Shown here one piece after another: positions 17,667-26,857 of a stretch of DNA of 64,000 nt. The stretch's first letter is position 1, and the number at the start of each line of letters is the position of its first letter. The stretch is taken from NCBI RefSeq assembly GCF_963666675.1, contig NZ_OY762929.1:558001-622000 (forward strand), given 5' to 3'. Position numbers and translations under genes: made by a program. A model generated the notes under the pieces. It saw only the letters and a list, made by a program, of their open reading frames with translations, searched no databases and was not told where the DNA came from. This DNA is from an uncultured Desulfobacter sp. (lineage in GTDB: Bacteria > Desulfobacterota > Desulfobacteria > Desulfobacterales > Desulfobacteraceae).

Positions 17667-18428
17667 TTACGAGATGTAATTAACATAAATCAGTCTGACA
17701 ATGGTTAAAAAGACCATGGTCAGAAAAATGGGTCGGATAAAGGGCGCGCCGCGTTTGATGGCCAGCCCGGAGCCGACATTGGCTCCGATAATCTGGCCCG
17801 CCGCCATAATCAGCCCTGCGGTGTACAATACATTGCCCCCGGCGATAAACAGGACCAATGCCGTGATATTGGATACAAAATTCATGACCCGGGTGGTGCC
17901 GGTGGCCTGTGTCATGTCCATACCCATGAAAATGAGCAGGGCCCCGGTCCAGAACGCGCCGGTGCCGGGTCCGAAAAATCCGTCATAAAAGCCCAGTCCA
18001 AAGCCGAAAAGTAGAAAGAAGGCGTTTTTCTGCATTCTGGCCCTTGTTTGGACAACGCCCAGATCCTTGGCCATGAGGGTATAGAAAAAGACACACAGCA
18101 GCATATAGGGCACCAGGTGCTTGATAAATTCCGCATGGATCTGCTGGATGGCCCAGGCCCCTGTGGCCGCACCGATAAAGGTGAATGCGATGCCCGGTAG
18201 ATTTTCGGACAGCTTTACCTTGCCCTTGCGGATGAAGTTGGCCGCTGCCGATAATGTGCCGAAACTGCCCTGGAATTTGTTGGTACCCAGGGCCAGCTGG
18301 GGCGGCAGTCCCACGGACAGGAGTGCGGGCAGGGCAATCAGCCCGCCACCGCCGGCAATGGCGTCCACAAATCCTGCCAGCAGGCCTGAAATAAATAAAA
18401 TTGAATAGGAAGAGAGGGTAAGTTCCAT
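17667..18428 (-). CDS. TSUP (TauE/SafE) family membrane transporter
   Basis: A 253-residue integral membrane protein with about seven to eight hydrophobic segments. The first contains GFVDAIAGGGGLIALPAL, the hallmark N-terminal motif of the TauE/SafE family; a second half-repeat contains GFGLGFYDGFFGPGTG. Family members export or import sulfite, sulfoacetate, thiosulfate or other small organic anions, so a sulfur-anion role is plausible but not shown. It is read in the opposite direction to the AEC transporter starting at 18539. Confidence 0.88.
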   Translation of the reverse strand: MELTLSSYSILFISGLLAGFVDAIAGGGGLIALPALLSVGLPPQLALGTNKFQGSFGTLSAAANFIRKGKVKLSENLPGIAFTFIGAATGAWAIQQIHAEFIKHLVPYMLLCVFFYTLMAKDLGVVQTRARMQKNAFFLLFGFGLGFYDGFFGPGTGAFWTGALLIFMGMDMTQATGTTRVMNFVSNITALVLFIAGGNVLYTAGLIMAAGQIIGANVGSGLAIKRGAPFIRPIFLTMVFLTIVRLIYVNYIS

Positions 18429-18538
18429 GGTGTGTTCGTGTTCCTGTCAATTAAAAAGTATGGGCCGGCCTGTTTGCAATCCCGCTAAAAAGGCGTATAA
18501 ACACCACCAATGCGATTAACTTAAGGCAGCGGTGCGTC

Positions 18539-19456
18539 ATGGAGATTATTTCAACAATCATCCCCATATTCATTATTATTTTTCTGGGAATATTTGCCCG
18601 GCATAAGGGGTTTTTATCCCAGGATTTTTTACACCAGGCCAATCGCCTTGTCTACCACATTGCCATCCCGGCCATGATTTTCAGCGCCATTGCCAAGTCT
18701 TCTTTAAAAACCCAGTTTCATCCAGGGGTCATCCTGGTCACCCTTGCCGCCGTGTGTCTCATTGTCCCGGCTGCCTGGCTTTTGGGACGTGTGGTAAAGA
18801 TTTCACCATCATCAAAAGGGTCCTTTATCCACTGTGCCTTCCATGGCAATCTGGGGTACATCGGCCTTGCGGTGGCCTTTTACTATCTGGGGCACGAAGG
18901 CCTTGTCAAGGCGGCCATTATAGCAGGTTTTGTGATGATCCTTCAAAATGTTCTGGCTGTGGCGGTGCTTCAATTTTACAGTCGGGATGCCGGCAGCCGT
19001 ACAAGCCTGACCGCCACCTTGGGGTCAGCCATGACCAATCCGGTGATCCTGTCTGCTTTGGCAGGCATTGCGTATTCCCTTTCGGGGATGCCATTGCCGG
19101 TGATCCTGGACCGCGCCTTGACCATTCTTAAGGGGATGGCGCTGCCCATGGCACTGCTGGTGATCGGGGCTTCTCTCTCTTTTGAAAAGATCAGACTGGT
19201 TTTCTCTTCGGTGGTGATGACGTCGGTGTTAAAACTTCTGGTGATGCCTGCCATGGGCTTTATTTTGTTTAAGCTGTTCGGGATCAGTGCCTCGGATTTT
19301 ATTCCGGGCCTGATTATTCTTGCGGCACCTTCGGCGACCCTGGTTTTTATCATGGCAGAACAAATCGGCGGTGATCCGGATCTTGCCGTGGCGGCCATCT
19401 CTATCTCCACTCTTGTGTCCGGGCTTACTTACGGCATCTGGCTGAGCGTGGTGTAG
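18539..19456 (+). CDS. AEC family permease (auxin efflux carrier-like)
   Basis: A 305-residue membrane protein with about ten hydrophobic segments in two halves, as in the AEC family: N-terminal IIPIFIIIFLGIFARHKGFL and the central HGNLGYIGLAVAFY, then MTNPVILSALAGI and the C-terminal LAAPSATLVFIMAEQIGGD. Bacterial members move malate, malonate or other small carboxylates. No partner gene suggests a substrate. The promoter region is shared with the divergent TSUP gene (110 bases between starts). Confidence 0.87.
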   Translation: MEIISTIIPIFIIIFLGIFARHKGFLSQDFLHQANRLVYHIAIPAMIFSAIAKSSLKTQFHPGVILVTLAAVCLIVPAAWLLGRVVKISPSSKGSFIHCAFHGNLGYIGLAVAFYYLGHEGLVKAAIIAGFVMILQNVLAVAVLQFYSRDAGSRTSLTATLGSAMTNPVILSALAGIAYSLSGMPLPVILDRALTILKGMALPMALLVIGASLSFEKIRLVFSSVVMTSVLKLLVMPAMGFILFKLFGISASDFIPGLIILAAPSATLVFIMAEQIGGDPDLAVAAISISTLVSGLTYGIWLSVV

Positions 19457-19940
19457 CCATAACCTTCACCTGCCGATGGGCTTTTCATATGTATCCTTCG
19501 GCTTTGAAATATTGTGTGTTGTTGTTTGCCATTTGAGACGATTTCGCGTATAAGGAAGCTATACGCTGTCTCTATATATTTGTGATTTATCATTGTTTGA
19601 TGCAATATGTATTCCTAAGATAAATTAATTGAATCTACATATGGTTTTAGACTATTCGGATAGACACCTTGTGGCTGTTGTTCCGATTAAGTGCTGATTT
19701 TTATAGTACCCTTCCTGCTCCGGTTGAAATTTGCAAAAAAATTTTCCAAGCCCTTGCGATGTATGGCCGTATCGCACAGTGCTGGATAAGTTATAGTATA
19801 CGCGCTCTCCTTTTCTGACCGTCCGTCCAAAGAGCGATTATTTAAAAAGCTGTGTTTTCCGGTTTTCCCATGGGGATATTTAACGCCTTTCATGGCCCAA
19901 TACCCCCCAACCCTAAAATATAAATATATGGGAGTTATGT
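19457..19940. other. Gene-poor stretch with a possible insertion-element scar
   Basis: This 484-base gap carries the TAGACACCTTGTGGC repeat at 19661 and a minus-strand open frame (19893-19687) without a ribosome site or recognised domain, which I do not call as a gene. The rest is AT-rich DNA. The ribosome site of the next gene (GGGAG) is at its right end. Confidence 0.4.
19661..19691. repeat. Possible insertion-element end, copy 2
   Basis: TAGACACCTTGTGGCTG followed by TGTT and GATTAAG matches the sequence at 4794 next to the broken transposase, with two substitutions in the first 17 bases and a one-base gap after them. No transposase remains here, so it may be a solo end or scar. Confidence 0.4.
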
Positions 19941-20732
19941 ATGAAACAAAAAATAGACCTCCTACTTTTAACTTTTATGGTGATATGTTTACCGGCGATT
20001 AATGCAGCCGCAACACCTGTAGTCCTTTCTGATATACCGGCATACAACTGGTACCATGGTTGCGGGCCGACTGCTGCGGCGTCAATTTTGGGGTACTATG
20101 ACCTTAATGGATACGATTTCTTATTTGACGTCAGCGGATGGGATGACGTGAAGCTCACATCCAATGTAAAAGATGAAATCTCAAGCCCGGCGCATAATGC
20201 AAAGTACAATCCCCATCCGGACGCAGCTGGTCCTGATCCGCCGGATACAAGTATTGCCGATTTTTTTCATACCTCTGAAGACCAACCCTATGGCTGGAGT
20301 TATCTTCGCGACGCCGATGATGCATTTAGAGAGTATGCAAGTTACCGGGGATATGATGATTGGGCGTCATGGAATGAAAGTTTAAGAAGCGGAAACTTTA
20401 CTTGGGATGATCTCACCAATGAAATTGACAATGGCCGCCCTATAATGTTCTTAATTGATACGGATGGTAATGGGGGAACAGATCACTTTGTTCCGGTTTT
20501 TGGTTATGATGATCAGACCAAGGAATATGCATGCTACACCACTTGGTCGGAGGATGAAAATATCAGTTGGCGATTATTTCGGGGCCTGGGAGATCCTTGG
20601 GGGATAGGATATGCTACGTTTGTCGTACCCGGCACCCCTGATACTGTACCTGAACCTGCCACCATACTGTTTTTTAGTATGGGGTTAATTGGGATTGCCT
20701 GGATTGATCGAAAAAAAAGAGATTGGTGCTGA
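19941..20732 (+). CDS. Exported C39-like peptidase-fold protein with PEP-CTERM tail
   Basis: A 263-residue secreted protein. The signal peptide ends around INAAA. The segment YHGCGPTAAASILGYYD has the Cys of C39-like cysteine peptidases, and DHFVPVFGYD supplies the expected His, so a papain-like fold is likely. Residues 235-263 form a sorting tail: VPEPATILFF, a hydrophobic segment and a basic end (DRKKRDWC). This is the PEP-CTERM signal processed by exosortase. No exosortase or exopolysaccharide gene is in the window. GGGAG lies 6 bases before the ATG. The stop codon falls inside a copy of the dispersed repeat starting at 20725. Confidence 0.78.
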   Translation: MKQKIDLLLLTFMVICLPAINAAATPVVLSDIPAYNWYHGCGPTAAASILGYYDLNGYDFLFDVSGWDDVKLTSNVKDEISSPAHNAKYNPHPDAAGPDPPDTSIADFFHTSEDQPYGWSYLRDADDAFREYASYRGYDDWASWNESLRSGNFTWDDLTNEIDNGRPIMFLIDTDGNGGTDHFVPVFGYDDQTKEYACYTTWSEDENISWRLFRGLGDPWGIGYATFVVPGTPDTVPEPATILFFSMGLIGIAWIDRKKRDWC

Positions 20733-20799
20733 CGTCGGCCGCTGTCGGGGCTGGTCCCCGTGCCTGCCCTAAAGAGAAATGCCCCTACAAAAAATGGCC
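20725..20799 (+). repeat. Dispersed intergenic repeat, copy B
   Basis: GACGTCGGCC, TGTCGGGG, GTGCCTGCCCT and TGCCCCTACAAAAAATGG match copies A and C in order, with an internal deletion of the CAACCACAGGGGG part. The repeat begins in the last codons of the PEP-CTERM gene, whose TGA stop is part of it. Confidence 0.7.
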
Positions 20800-20834
20800 G
20801 ACAATAAAATCAAGTCCCAAAAAAGCATAGGGCT

Positions 20835-20914
20835 CAGGGGGCGGTGTCTGATAAGTTTTGTCCGGGGGAAAATGACGTGGCGTTTCCCGCCGCCTACCGG
20901 TGAAATTCCCCCTG
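20835..20914. repeat. Inverted repeat between convergent genes
   Basis: TCAGGGGG near 20835 and CCCCCTGA near 20907 are complementary, and GGCGG/CCGCC pair inside them. The element lies between the PEP-CTERM gene and nadE, which converge, so it may end transcription from one or both sides. Confidence 0.35.
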
Positions 20915-20950
20915 AAGGGATAATTTACCCAATATGCCTATGTTTAAGAG

Positions 20951-21730
20951 TTATACTTTCAGTTCTTCGGGGATGATACACACCGGGATGGGTTCCATTT
21001 TGTGCCGGTTGGCCCGGTTGAATTTTCTGTAGACCTCCAGGACGCTTTTTTGATGCTCTGTTATTTCCTGCGCTTGATCTCCGGCTTCATAAGCCATGGC
21101 CCATTCCAGCTCTTCATAGGATGCACCGATCTGGCTTTCGTCCGTGCGGTTATCTTCCCAGAGTCCGTCGGTGGGTTGGGCGGATAAAATATCCTGACTG
21201 ACTCCCAGATAGCGGCCCAGGGCATAGACTTGAGTTTTCATCAGGTCTGCAATGGGAGAAAGATCCACACCGCCGTCCCCGTATTTAGTGTAGAACCCCA
21301 CGCCGAAATCTTCAACCTTGTTGCCGGTGCCGGCCACGAGCATGCGGTGGTGGGACGCAAATGAATATAAGGTGATCATACGCAACCTGGACCGGGTGTT
21401 GGCCATGGTCAAGCCGTCCTGGATGTCATCAGGCAATGTGGTTTTGACCTGTTCAAACACCGGGGTCAGATTAACATCATGCCCTGTAACATTGTCATAG
21501 GTTTTGGACAGCCAGGCAATGTGTTCGCCGGATCTGGAGACCTGGTCCGGGGCCTGGTGGATGGGCATGTTCACGGCGATTACAGGGTAGCCGGTCCTTG
21601 CACATAAAGTCGATGTGACAGCGGAATCAATTCCACCGGATACGCCGACGGTGAATCCTTTTAATCCGGATTCCTCGACATAGGTTTTCAGCCAGTTGAT
21701 GATATGGGCGGCCGTTTTTTCTGCGTTCAT
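20951..21730 (-). CDS. nadE: NAD+ synthase, ammonia-dependent type
   Basis: A 259-residue enzyme converting deamido-NAD to NAD with ATP and ammonia. The ATP pyrophosphatase loop SGGIDSAVTS is near the N-terminus, followed by GTGNKVEDFGVGFYTKYGDGGVDL in two adjoining motifs, and PTDGLWEDNRTDE. There is no glutaminase domain, so free ammonia is the nitrogen donor. The start at ATG 21730 overlaps the stop of the upstream methyltransferase gene in an ATGA, with AGGA 6-7 bases before it, which favours it over ATG 21745 and indicates translational coupling. Confidence 0.92.
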   Translation of the reverse strand: MNAEKTAAHIINWLKTYVEESGLKGFTVGVSGGIDSAVTSTLCARTGYPVIAVNMPIHQAPDQVSRSGEHIAWLSKTYDNVTGHDVNLTPVFEQVKTTLPDDIQDGLTMANTRSRLRMITLYSFASHHRMLVAGTGNKVEDFGVGFYTKYGDGGVDLSPIADLMKTQVYALGRYLGVSQDILSAQPTDGLWEDNRTDESQIGASYEELEWAMAYEAGDQAQEITEHQKSVLEVYRKFNRANRHKMEPIPVCIIPEELKV

Positions 21731-22320
21731 ACTCTTTCCTTGCATGGATATGGTGCTTGGGGTTGCAAATCCCGGCCTGCAAACTGCCGGGTATATTCGT
21801 ACAAAATAATGGAAGCTGCGACACTGACATTCAGACTTTGACAGCGTCCGTACTGGGGAATGGTCAGGCGCTCTACTTGGGGGAACAGATCCGGTTCAAA
21901 GCTGATCCCAAACTCCTCGTGGCCAAATACAAACGCACTTTTTTCCGGCAGGTCCACATCCATCACCGGCTCTCCCTGGCCCGGCTCAAGTATAAAAGGG
22001 ATATATCCCCTTTCAAGAAGTTCCGCGTAACAGGATATGAACCGGCTGTGGAATTTTGCCGGTACGTGTTTGAACGCGCCTCTGGCCGGTGCCGGATCAA
22101 AGAAATCGGTGCCGATCAGATGCACCTCATGGCAGCCGAAGGCTTCGGCGCTTCGAAATATTTTGCCGATGTTAAAGGTGGGTTTCAGCCCGTCCAGGAC
22201 AATGATACATTGATGAATTCCCGGCGCAGCAAGACGGTTTTTATTCCGGTGGCGGCGGAATTGACGCCTTGCTTCTTCCTTTGCCTCCTTGATGATCATT
22301 CGTGCTTTGTATGAGCCCAT
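21727..22320 (-). CDS. TrmH/SpoU-family RNA methyltransferase
   Basis: A 197-residue SPOUT methyltransferase using SAM to modify RNA. The three family motifs are visible: LKPTFNIGKIFRSAEAFG (motif 1), ALVFGHEEFGIS-like FVFGHEEFGISF (motif 2) and LTIPQYGRCQSLNVSVAASI (motif 3), the knot that binds SAM. A basic N-terminal stretch (KEEARRQFRRHRNKNR) may help bind RNA. It overlaps nadE by ATGA and is probably co-transcribed with it. The exact target, tRNA or rRNA ribose, cannot be told. Confidence 0.9.
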   Translation of the reverse strand: MGSYKARMIIKEAKEEARRQFRRHRNKNRLAAPGIHQCIIVLDGLKPTFNIGKIFRSAEAFGCHEVHLIGTDFFDPAPARGAFKHVPAKFHSRFISCYAELLERGYIPFILEPGQGEPVMDVDLPEKSAFVFGHEEFGISFEPDLFPQVERLTIPQYGRCQSLNVSVAASIILYEYTRQFAGRDLQPQAPYPCKERV

Positions 22321-22363
22321 GACTCTTTTTCCCAGTTAAGTTCCAACTATTTTGTATACACCG

Positions 22364-22819
22364 TTAGCGCATGAATTGCAAAATTGTTTGATTGTGTTTT
22401 TCTTGAATTTTTAATACAGCCATGGTCAGTCGGGAGGCGCAGATCAATTCTCCGTTATCGTTTTTGATGTCAATATCCCATACCTGGGTGGTTCTGCCCA
22501 GATGCAGGGGCGTGGTTCTCCCCGTGACCCGGCCCTGGGATATGCTTTTGATGTGATTGGCTTTGATCTCAAGGCCCACGGCGTAAAATCCCTGCCCAAG
22601 GACCATCTGGGACGCACAGCTGCCAAGGGTTTCAGCCAGGACCACCGAGGCCCCGCCGTGGAGGATACCCATGGGTTGATGGGTGCGGCTGTCCACGGGC
22701 ATGGATGCGGTCAAAAAATTGTCCCCTTTTTCTTCAAAGGTAATATCCAGATGACCAAGCATTGTGTCGGCCTTAAACCGGTTCATATCATCAACAGTGA
22801 ACTCTTTTTTCCAGATCAT
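22364..22819 (-). CDS. PaaI/YdiI-type hotdog thioesterase
   Basis: A 151-residue single hotdog domain. HQPMGILHGGASVVLAETLGS is split as HQPMGILHGG, the substrate-binding loop, and VVLAE, where Glu is the usual catalytic residue of this subfamily (as in YdiI/MenI, which hydrolyses aromatic or short acyl-CoA). The C-terminal strand region VWDIDIKNDNGELICASRLTM is standard. It lies upstream of the methyltransferase/nadE pair with a 43-base gap and may belong to the same transcript. Substrate is unknown. Confidence 0.88.
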   Translation of the reverse strand: MIWKKEFTVDDMNRFKADTMLGHLDITFEEKGDNFLTASMPVDSRTHQPMGILHGGASVVLAETLGSCASQMVLGQGFYAVGLEIKANHIKSISQGRVTGRTTPLHLGRTTQVWDIDIKNDNGELICASRLTMAVLKIQEKHNQTILQFMR

Positions 22820-23168
22820 GTTTTGTCCTTAATTTTTTATCTTGACGTGGGCCTAGCTGCTTTATGAACGATAATTTGCTTTGTTCTTGTCATTTTTTGC
22901 TTGCGCAGATTGCGTTACTACATATTGGATTTGAATGAACTTTGCAATAACACACGGTTGTGTATTTTCAAATGACTTTGAATGAGGTATGGTTCCATAT
23001 TTGAAGGCATTTGGGATAGAACATTCTTTTTTTCATCGTTAGATGTTTAAGATAAAGCAATATCAGCGTTGTTATTTTATCTTGTTCCCCGATGCCGTCC
23101 TGACACCTCCATGACAAAATAACGATCAAAAATGTTCAACAATTTAAATAAAATAAAGGAGATCTATT
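22820..23168. other. Promoter region of aldolase operon
   Basis: About 350 bases between the thioesterase and fba, which are divergent, so both promoters should lie here. ACACACGGTTGTGT near 22950 is a short near-palindrome, and AAGATAAA (about 23049) pairs with TTTTATCTT (about 23077). Neither matches a box I can name. AAAGGAG lies before the aldolase ATG. Confidence 0.3.
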
Positions 23169-24200
23169 ATGCCAATCGTTAATTATGACCAATATTGCCG
23201 GATGCTGGATAACGCCAAACAGAACAAGTTTGCTTACCCGGCCATTAATACCACCTCCAGCGAAACCATTAATGCCGCACTTCTGGCATTCAAAGAGGCG
23301 AACAGCGACGGCATTATCCAGGTCTCCACCGGCGGCGGCAGTTTTGCCTCGGGCCTGGGGGTGGGCGAATCGTATAAAGGCGCCATTGCCCTGGCTGAGT
23401 TTGCCCATGCCATGGCCGCTTATTATGATGTTAATATTGCCCTGCATACGGATCATTGTCACCCGGAATATGTGGACTCTTTTTTAATGCCCCTGATCCA
23501 AGAGACTGCAAAGCGCCGTGCCAAGGGGCTGCCCAATCTGTTCAGTTCCCATATGTACGACGGGTCGGCCCTGCCCATGGATGAAAATATCCAGGCATCG
23601 AAAAAGATTATGGAAACCTGCGTGGCCAACGACCTGATCCTGGAGATTGAAACCGGCGTGGTGGGCGGCGAAGAGGACGGCCATGATACGTCGGGCGTGG
23701 CAAAGGAGAAATTGTATACAACCCCCGAAGACATGGTGCTGGCCGCCAGGGAACTGGGATCCATGGGACGGTTTCTTTTAGCCGCCACCTTTGGTAATGT
23801 GCACGGGGTGTATAAGCCGGGCAATGTGAAGCTTAAACCCACCATTCTAAAAGACGGCCAGGAGGCTGTGGCCAAGGCCCTTGGCGCGGACACCCGGCTG
23901 GACCTGGTGTTCCATGGCGGCTCCGGCTCTGAATTGAAGGATATCCACGAGGCCCTTGATTACGGCGTGGTTAAAATGAATGTGGACACAGACACCCAGT
24001 ACGCCTACACCCGGCCCGTGGCAGACCATATGATGAAAAATTATGATGGTGTGCTTAAGATCGAAGGCGAGGTGGGCAACAAAAAGGTATATGATCCGCG
24101 TTCCTGGGGGAAAAAAGCCGAGCGCAGCATGGCGGACCGGATCATGCAGGCCTGCCGGGATTTAAGATCCGAGGGCACCTCCCTTGGAAAAAACATCTAA
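23169..24200 (+). CDS. fbaA: Class II fructose-bisphosphate aldolase
   Basis: A 343-residue zinc-dependent aldolase of the class IIA (long) type, joining or splitting dihydroxyacetone phosphate and glyceraldehyde 3-phosphate. The metal-binding HTDHCHPEYVD, the second GNVHGVYKPG and the third FHGGSGSE motif, followed by KMNVDTDTQYAYTRP, are all present. Start ATG has AAAGGAGAT upstream. Only 11 bases separate its stop from the GTG of the ABC transporter binding protein, so the aldolase and transporter are very likely on one transcript, an uncommon pairing. Confidence 0.94.
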   Translation: MPIVNYDQYCRMLDNAKQNKFAYPAINTTSSETINAALLAFKEANSDGIIQVSTGGGSFASGLGVGESYKGAIALAEFAHAMAAYYDVNIALHTDHCHPEYVDSFLMPLIQETAKRRAKGLPNLFSSHMYDGSALPMDENIQASKKIMETCVANDLILEIETGVVGGEEDGHDTSGVAKEKLYTTPEDMVLAARELGSMGRFLLAATFGNVHGVYKPGNVKLKPTILKDGQEAVAKALGADTRLDLVFHGGSGSELKDIHEALDYGVVKMNVDTDTQYAYTRPVADHMMKNYDGVLKIEGEVGNKKVYDPRSWGKKAERSMADRIMQACRDLRSEGTSLGKNI

Positions 24201-24211
24201 AGGAGAAAAAT

Positions 24212-25792
24212 GTGGAAAGGCTGTTCCTGTTCGTTTTTGCCCTGTTTCTCTTTGTAATACAGCCGGTCCAGGCCGCAACCCCGAAAGATACCCTTGTCAT
24301 GGCCTTTAATATTGATGAGATCATCTCCCTGGACCCGGCTGAAATTTTTGAATTTGCCAGTGCCGAATACGCCGCCAACGCATACGACCGCCTGATTAAC
24401 TATAATGTTGATAATGTCAGTGAAATCTATCCGGGTATTGCCCAAAGCTGGGAAATTTCCGATGACGGCTTGACATACACATTTGAAATTCGAAAAGGTG
24501 TCTCTTTTGCCTCGGGCAACCCGCTCACGGCAGACGATGTGGTCTTTTCCCTTCGTCGTGTCGTCCTGCTGAACAAGTCGCCGGCCTTTATTTTGACCCG
24601 GTTTGGATTTACCCCAAAAAACGTGGGCCGGACCATCACAAAGCTGGGGGACTATACGGTGAAAATCGTTGTGGATCAGGCCTATGCCCCCACCTTTTTC
24701 CTCTATTGCCTGACCTCAACAGTCGGGTCTGTTGTGGATAAAAAGGAGGTCATGGCCCATGAAAAGAACGGGGATCTTGGCTATGGGTGGCTTAAAACCG
24801 GGTATGCCGGTTCCGGGCCCTTTCGGTTAAGGGCCTGGAAGGCATCGGAAATCATGCTGCTGGATGCCAATAAAGAGTATTGGGCAGGTGCGCCCCAATT
24901 AAGACGGGTCGTTATCCGGCATATTGCCGGACCTGCCGCCCAGCGCATGCTCGTTGAAAAGGGCGACATTGACATGGCAAGGAACCTGACGGCCGATGAC
25001 GTGAAAAGCCTGGAAAAAAACAGTGATATCAAAATCCGGAAACGGGCCAAAGGCAGGGTGTATTACCTGGGGCTGAACCAGAAAAACAAGTACCTCAAGA
25101 TTCCAGAGGTGCGCCAGGCACTCAAGTATCTGGTGGATTACAAAGGTATGGAACACACCTTTCTCAACGGCAAGGCGACCCTGCACCAGGCCTTTTTGCC
25201 CCAGGGCTTTTTGGGTGCCCTGGAAGGGACGCCTTTTTCCCTGGACGTTGAACGCGCAAAGGCGCTGTTGAAAAAGGCCGGTCTGGAAAACGGCTTTGCC
25301 GTTACCATGGACGTAAGGAGCGCCGAACCGGTTAACTCCATGGCCCTGTCCATTCAATCCACCTTTGCCAAAGCCGGTATAAAACTTGAGATCATTCCCG
25401 GCGACGGCAAACAGACCCTGACCAAATACCGCGCCCGAAAGCACGACATCTATATCGGAGACTGGGGGCCGGATTACATGGATCCGCACACCAACGCAGA
25501 TACCTTTGCCCGCAATCCGGACAACTCGGATGACGCAGCATTCAAACCGTTGGCCTGGAGAAATGCCTGGGATATCCCGGAGATGACTAAAAAGACCGAT
25601 GCTGCGGTGCTGGAAAAAGATACGGCAAAACGCGCCCGGATGTACGAGGAACTCCAGCGTGAACACCAGCAGACCTCTCCTTTTGTCATCATGTTCCAGG
25701 ACATTGAGGTGGTGGCTGAACCGGCCAATGTCAAAAATTTTATTCTGGGGCCGACCTTTGACAGCAACTTTTACCGGTACACAACCAAGTGA
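24212..25792 (+). CDS. Peptide/nickel-type ABC transporter substrate-binding protein
   Basis: A 526-residue extracytoplasmic binding protein of the SBP_bac_5 (DppA/OppA/NikA) family. The signal peptide is RLFLFVFALFLFVIQPVQA. Family motifs are DEIISLDPAEIFEF, YPGIAQSWEISDDGLTYTF and VRQALKYLVDY. The start is GTG 24212, since the ATG two bases earlier is in another frame; AGGAG lies 6 bases upstream. It begins a five-gene transporter set. Oligopeptides, dipeptides, nickel chelates or opines are possible ligands; the sequence does not decide. Confidence 0.9.
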   Translation: MERLFLFVFALFLFVIQPVQAATPKDTLVMAFNIDEIISLDPAEIFEFASAEYAANAYDRLINYNVDNVSEIYPGIAQSWEISDDGLTYTFEIRKGVSFASGNPLTADDVVFSLRRVVLLNKSPAFILTRFGFTPKNVGRTITKLGDYTVKIVVDQAYAPTFFLYCLTSTVGSVVDKKEVMAHEKNGDLGYGWLKTGYAGSGPFRLRAWKASEIMLLDANKEYWAGAPQLRRVVIRHIAGPAAQRMLVEKGDIDMARNLTADDVKSLEKNSDIKIRKRAKGRVYYLGLNQKNKYLKIPEVRQALKYLVDYKGMEHTFLNGKATLHQAFLPQGFLGALEGTPFSLDVERAKALLKKAGLENGFAVTMDVRSAEPVNSMALSIQSTFAKAGIKLEIIPGDGKQTLTKYRARKHDIYIGDWGPDYMDPHTNADTFARNPDNSDDAAFKPLAWRNAWDIPEMTKKTDAAVLEKDTAKRARMYEELQREHQQTSPFVIMFQDIEVVAEPANVKNFILGPTFDSNFYRYTTK

Positions 25793-25820
25793 GCGCCGCG
25801 GGCGTTGAACAAGGGCGAGA

Positions 25821-26834
25821 GTGGGCAATACGCTGAAGCAGATATTGCGGATACTGGTGATGGTGGCAACCACCTTTTTAGGGCTTTTGCTGATCACCTT
25901 TCTCATCGGCCGGGTGGTTCCCATTGATCCGGTTCTGGCCGTGGTCGGAGACAAAGCCTCCCCTGAGGTTTACGAAAAGGCGCGCATGGCCATGGGGCTG
26001 GATCTGCCGTTGTGGAAGCAATTTTTACTCTATATCGGCAATATACTGAAAGGTAATTTCGGCACCTCGGTGCTGACGGCCAACCCTGTGACCGAGGATC
26101 TTTTAAGGGTGTTTCCGGCCACCTTTGAACTGGCTGTTACGGCCACGGTCATCGGCATTGTATTGGGCATTCCCCTGGGCATTTTTTCGGCGGTTAAACA
26201 GGGCAGTTTCTGGGACCATCTCACCCGTGTCATCGGCCTGTTCGGTCACTCCCTTCCCATTTTCTGGCTGGGGCTGATGGGATTGATGCTGTTCTACGTC
26301 CGGCTGGACCTGCTGCCGGGCCCCGGTCGTGTGGACATCTTCTATGAGGGCATTGTGACGCCGGTCACAGGCTTTTTAACCCTGGACAGTATTATCGCCG
26401 GGGAGTGGGACATTTTTAGAAACGCCGTGTATCATTTAATTCTTCCGGCATCCCTTCTTGGATATTATTCCATGGCATATCTGTTGAGAATGACCCGCTC
26501 CTTCATGATCGAGCAGCTTGGCCAGGAGTATATTCTCACCGCCCGGGTCAAAGGCGTCAGCGAGTGGAAGGTCGTCTGGGGACATGCCTTGGGCAACTGT
26601 GCCATTCCATTGATTACCGTCATCGCCTTAAGTTTCGGCACCCTGCTTGAAGGGTCGGTGTTGACGGAAACCGTTTTTTCCTGGCCCGGCCTGGGCCTGT
26701 ATCTGACCAACTCCCTGCTCAACGCCGACATGAATGCGGTGCTGGGCAGTACCATTGTTGTGGGGGCTATATTTTTGGGGGTGAACCTGTTCTCGGACTT
26801 TTTATACAAAGTGATGGACCCCAGGGCCCGTTAA
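25821..26834 (+). CDS. ABC transporter permease, DppB type
   Basis: A 337-residue membrane permease with about six hydrophobic segments. The N-terminal segment ends in the family motif LIGRVVPIDPV, then GLDLPLWKQFLLYIGNILKG, and the cytoplasmic EAA-like loop GQEYILTARVKGVSEWKVVWGH (in two adjacent parts) that contacts the ATPases. The start is GTG 25821, preceded by AAGGGCGAG. It forms the transmembrane channel with the next gene's product. Confidence 0.9.
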   Translation: MGNTLKQILRILVMVATTFLGLLLITFLIGRVVPIDPVLAVVGDKASPEVYEKARMAMGLDLPLWKQFLLYIGNILKGNFGTSVLTANPVTEDLLRVFPATFELAVTATVIGIVLGIPLGIFSAVKQGSFWDHLTRVIGLFGHSLPIFWLGLMGLMLFYVRLDLLPGPGRVDIFYEGIVTPVTGFLTLDSIIAGEWDIFRNAVYHLILPASLLGYYSMAYLLRMTRSFMIEQLGQEYILTARVKGVSEWKVVWGHALGNCAIPLITVIALSFGTLLEGSVLTETVFSWPGLGLYLTNSLLNADMNAVLGSTIVVGAIFLGVNLFSDFLYKVMDPRAR

Positions 26835-26857
26835 TTTGCATTGATGATATTCACACC

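Noticed and set aside
19687..19893. Minus-strand open frame of 68 codons in the gap between the AEC permease and the PEP-CTERM gene.
   Set aside because: No ribosome site, no recognisable domain, basic composition like decayed DNA, and adjacent to a possible insertion-element scar.
24899..25954. Minus-strand open frame of about 350 codons opposite the ABC binding protein.
   Set aside because: It covers the end of a clear transporter gene and the next start, with no family motif.
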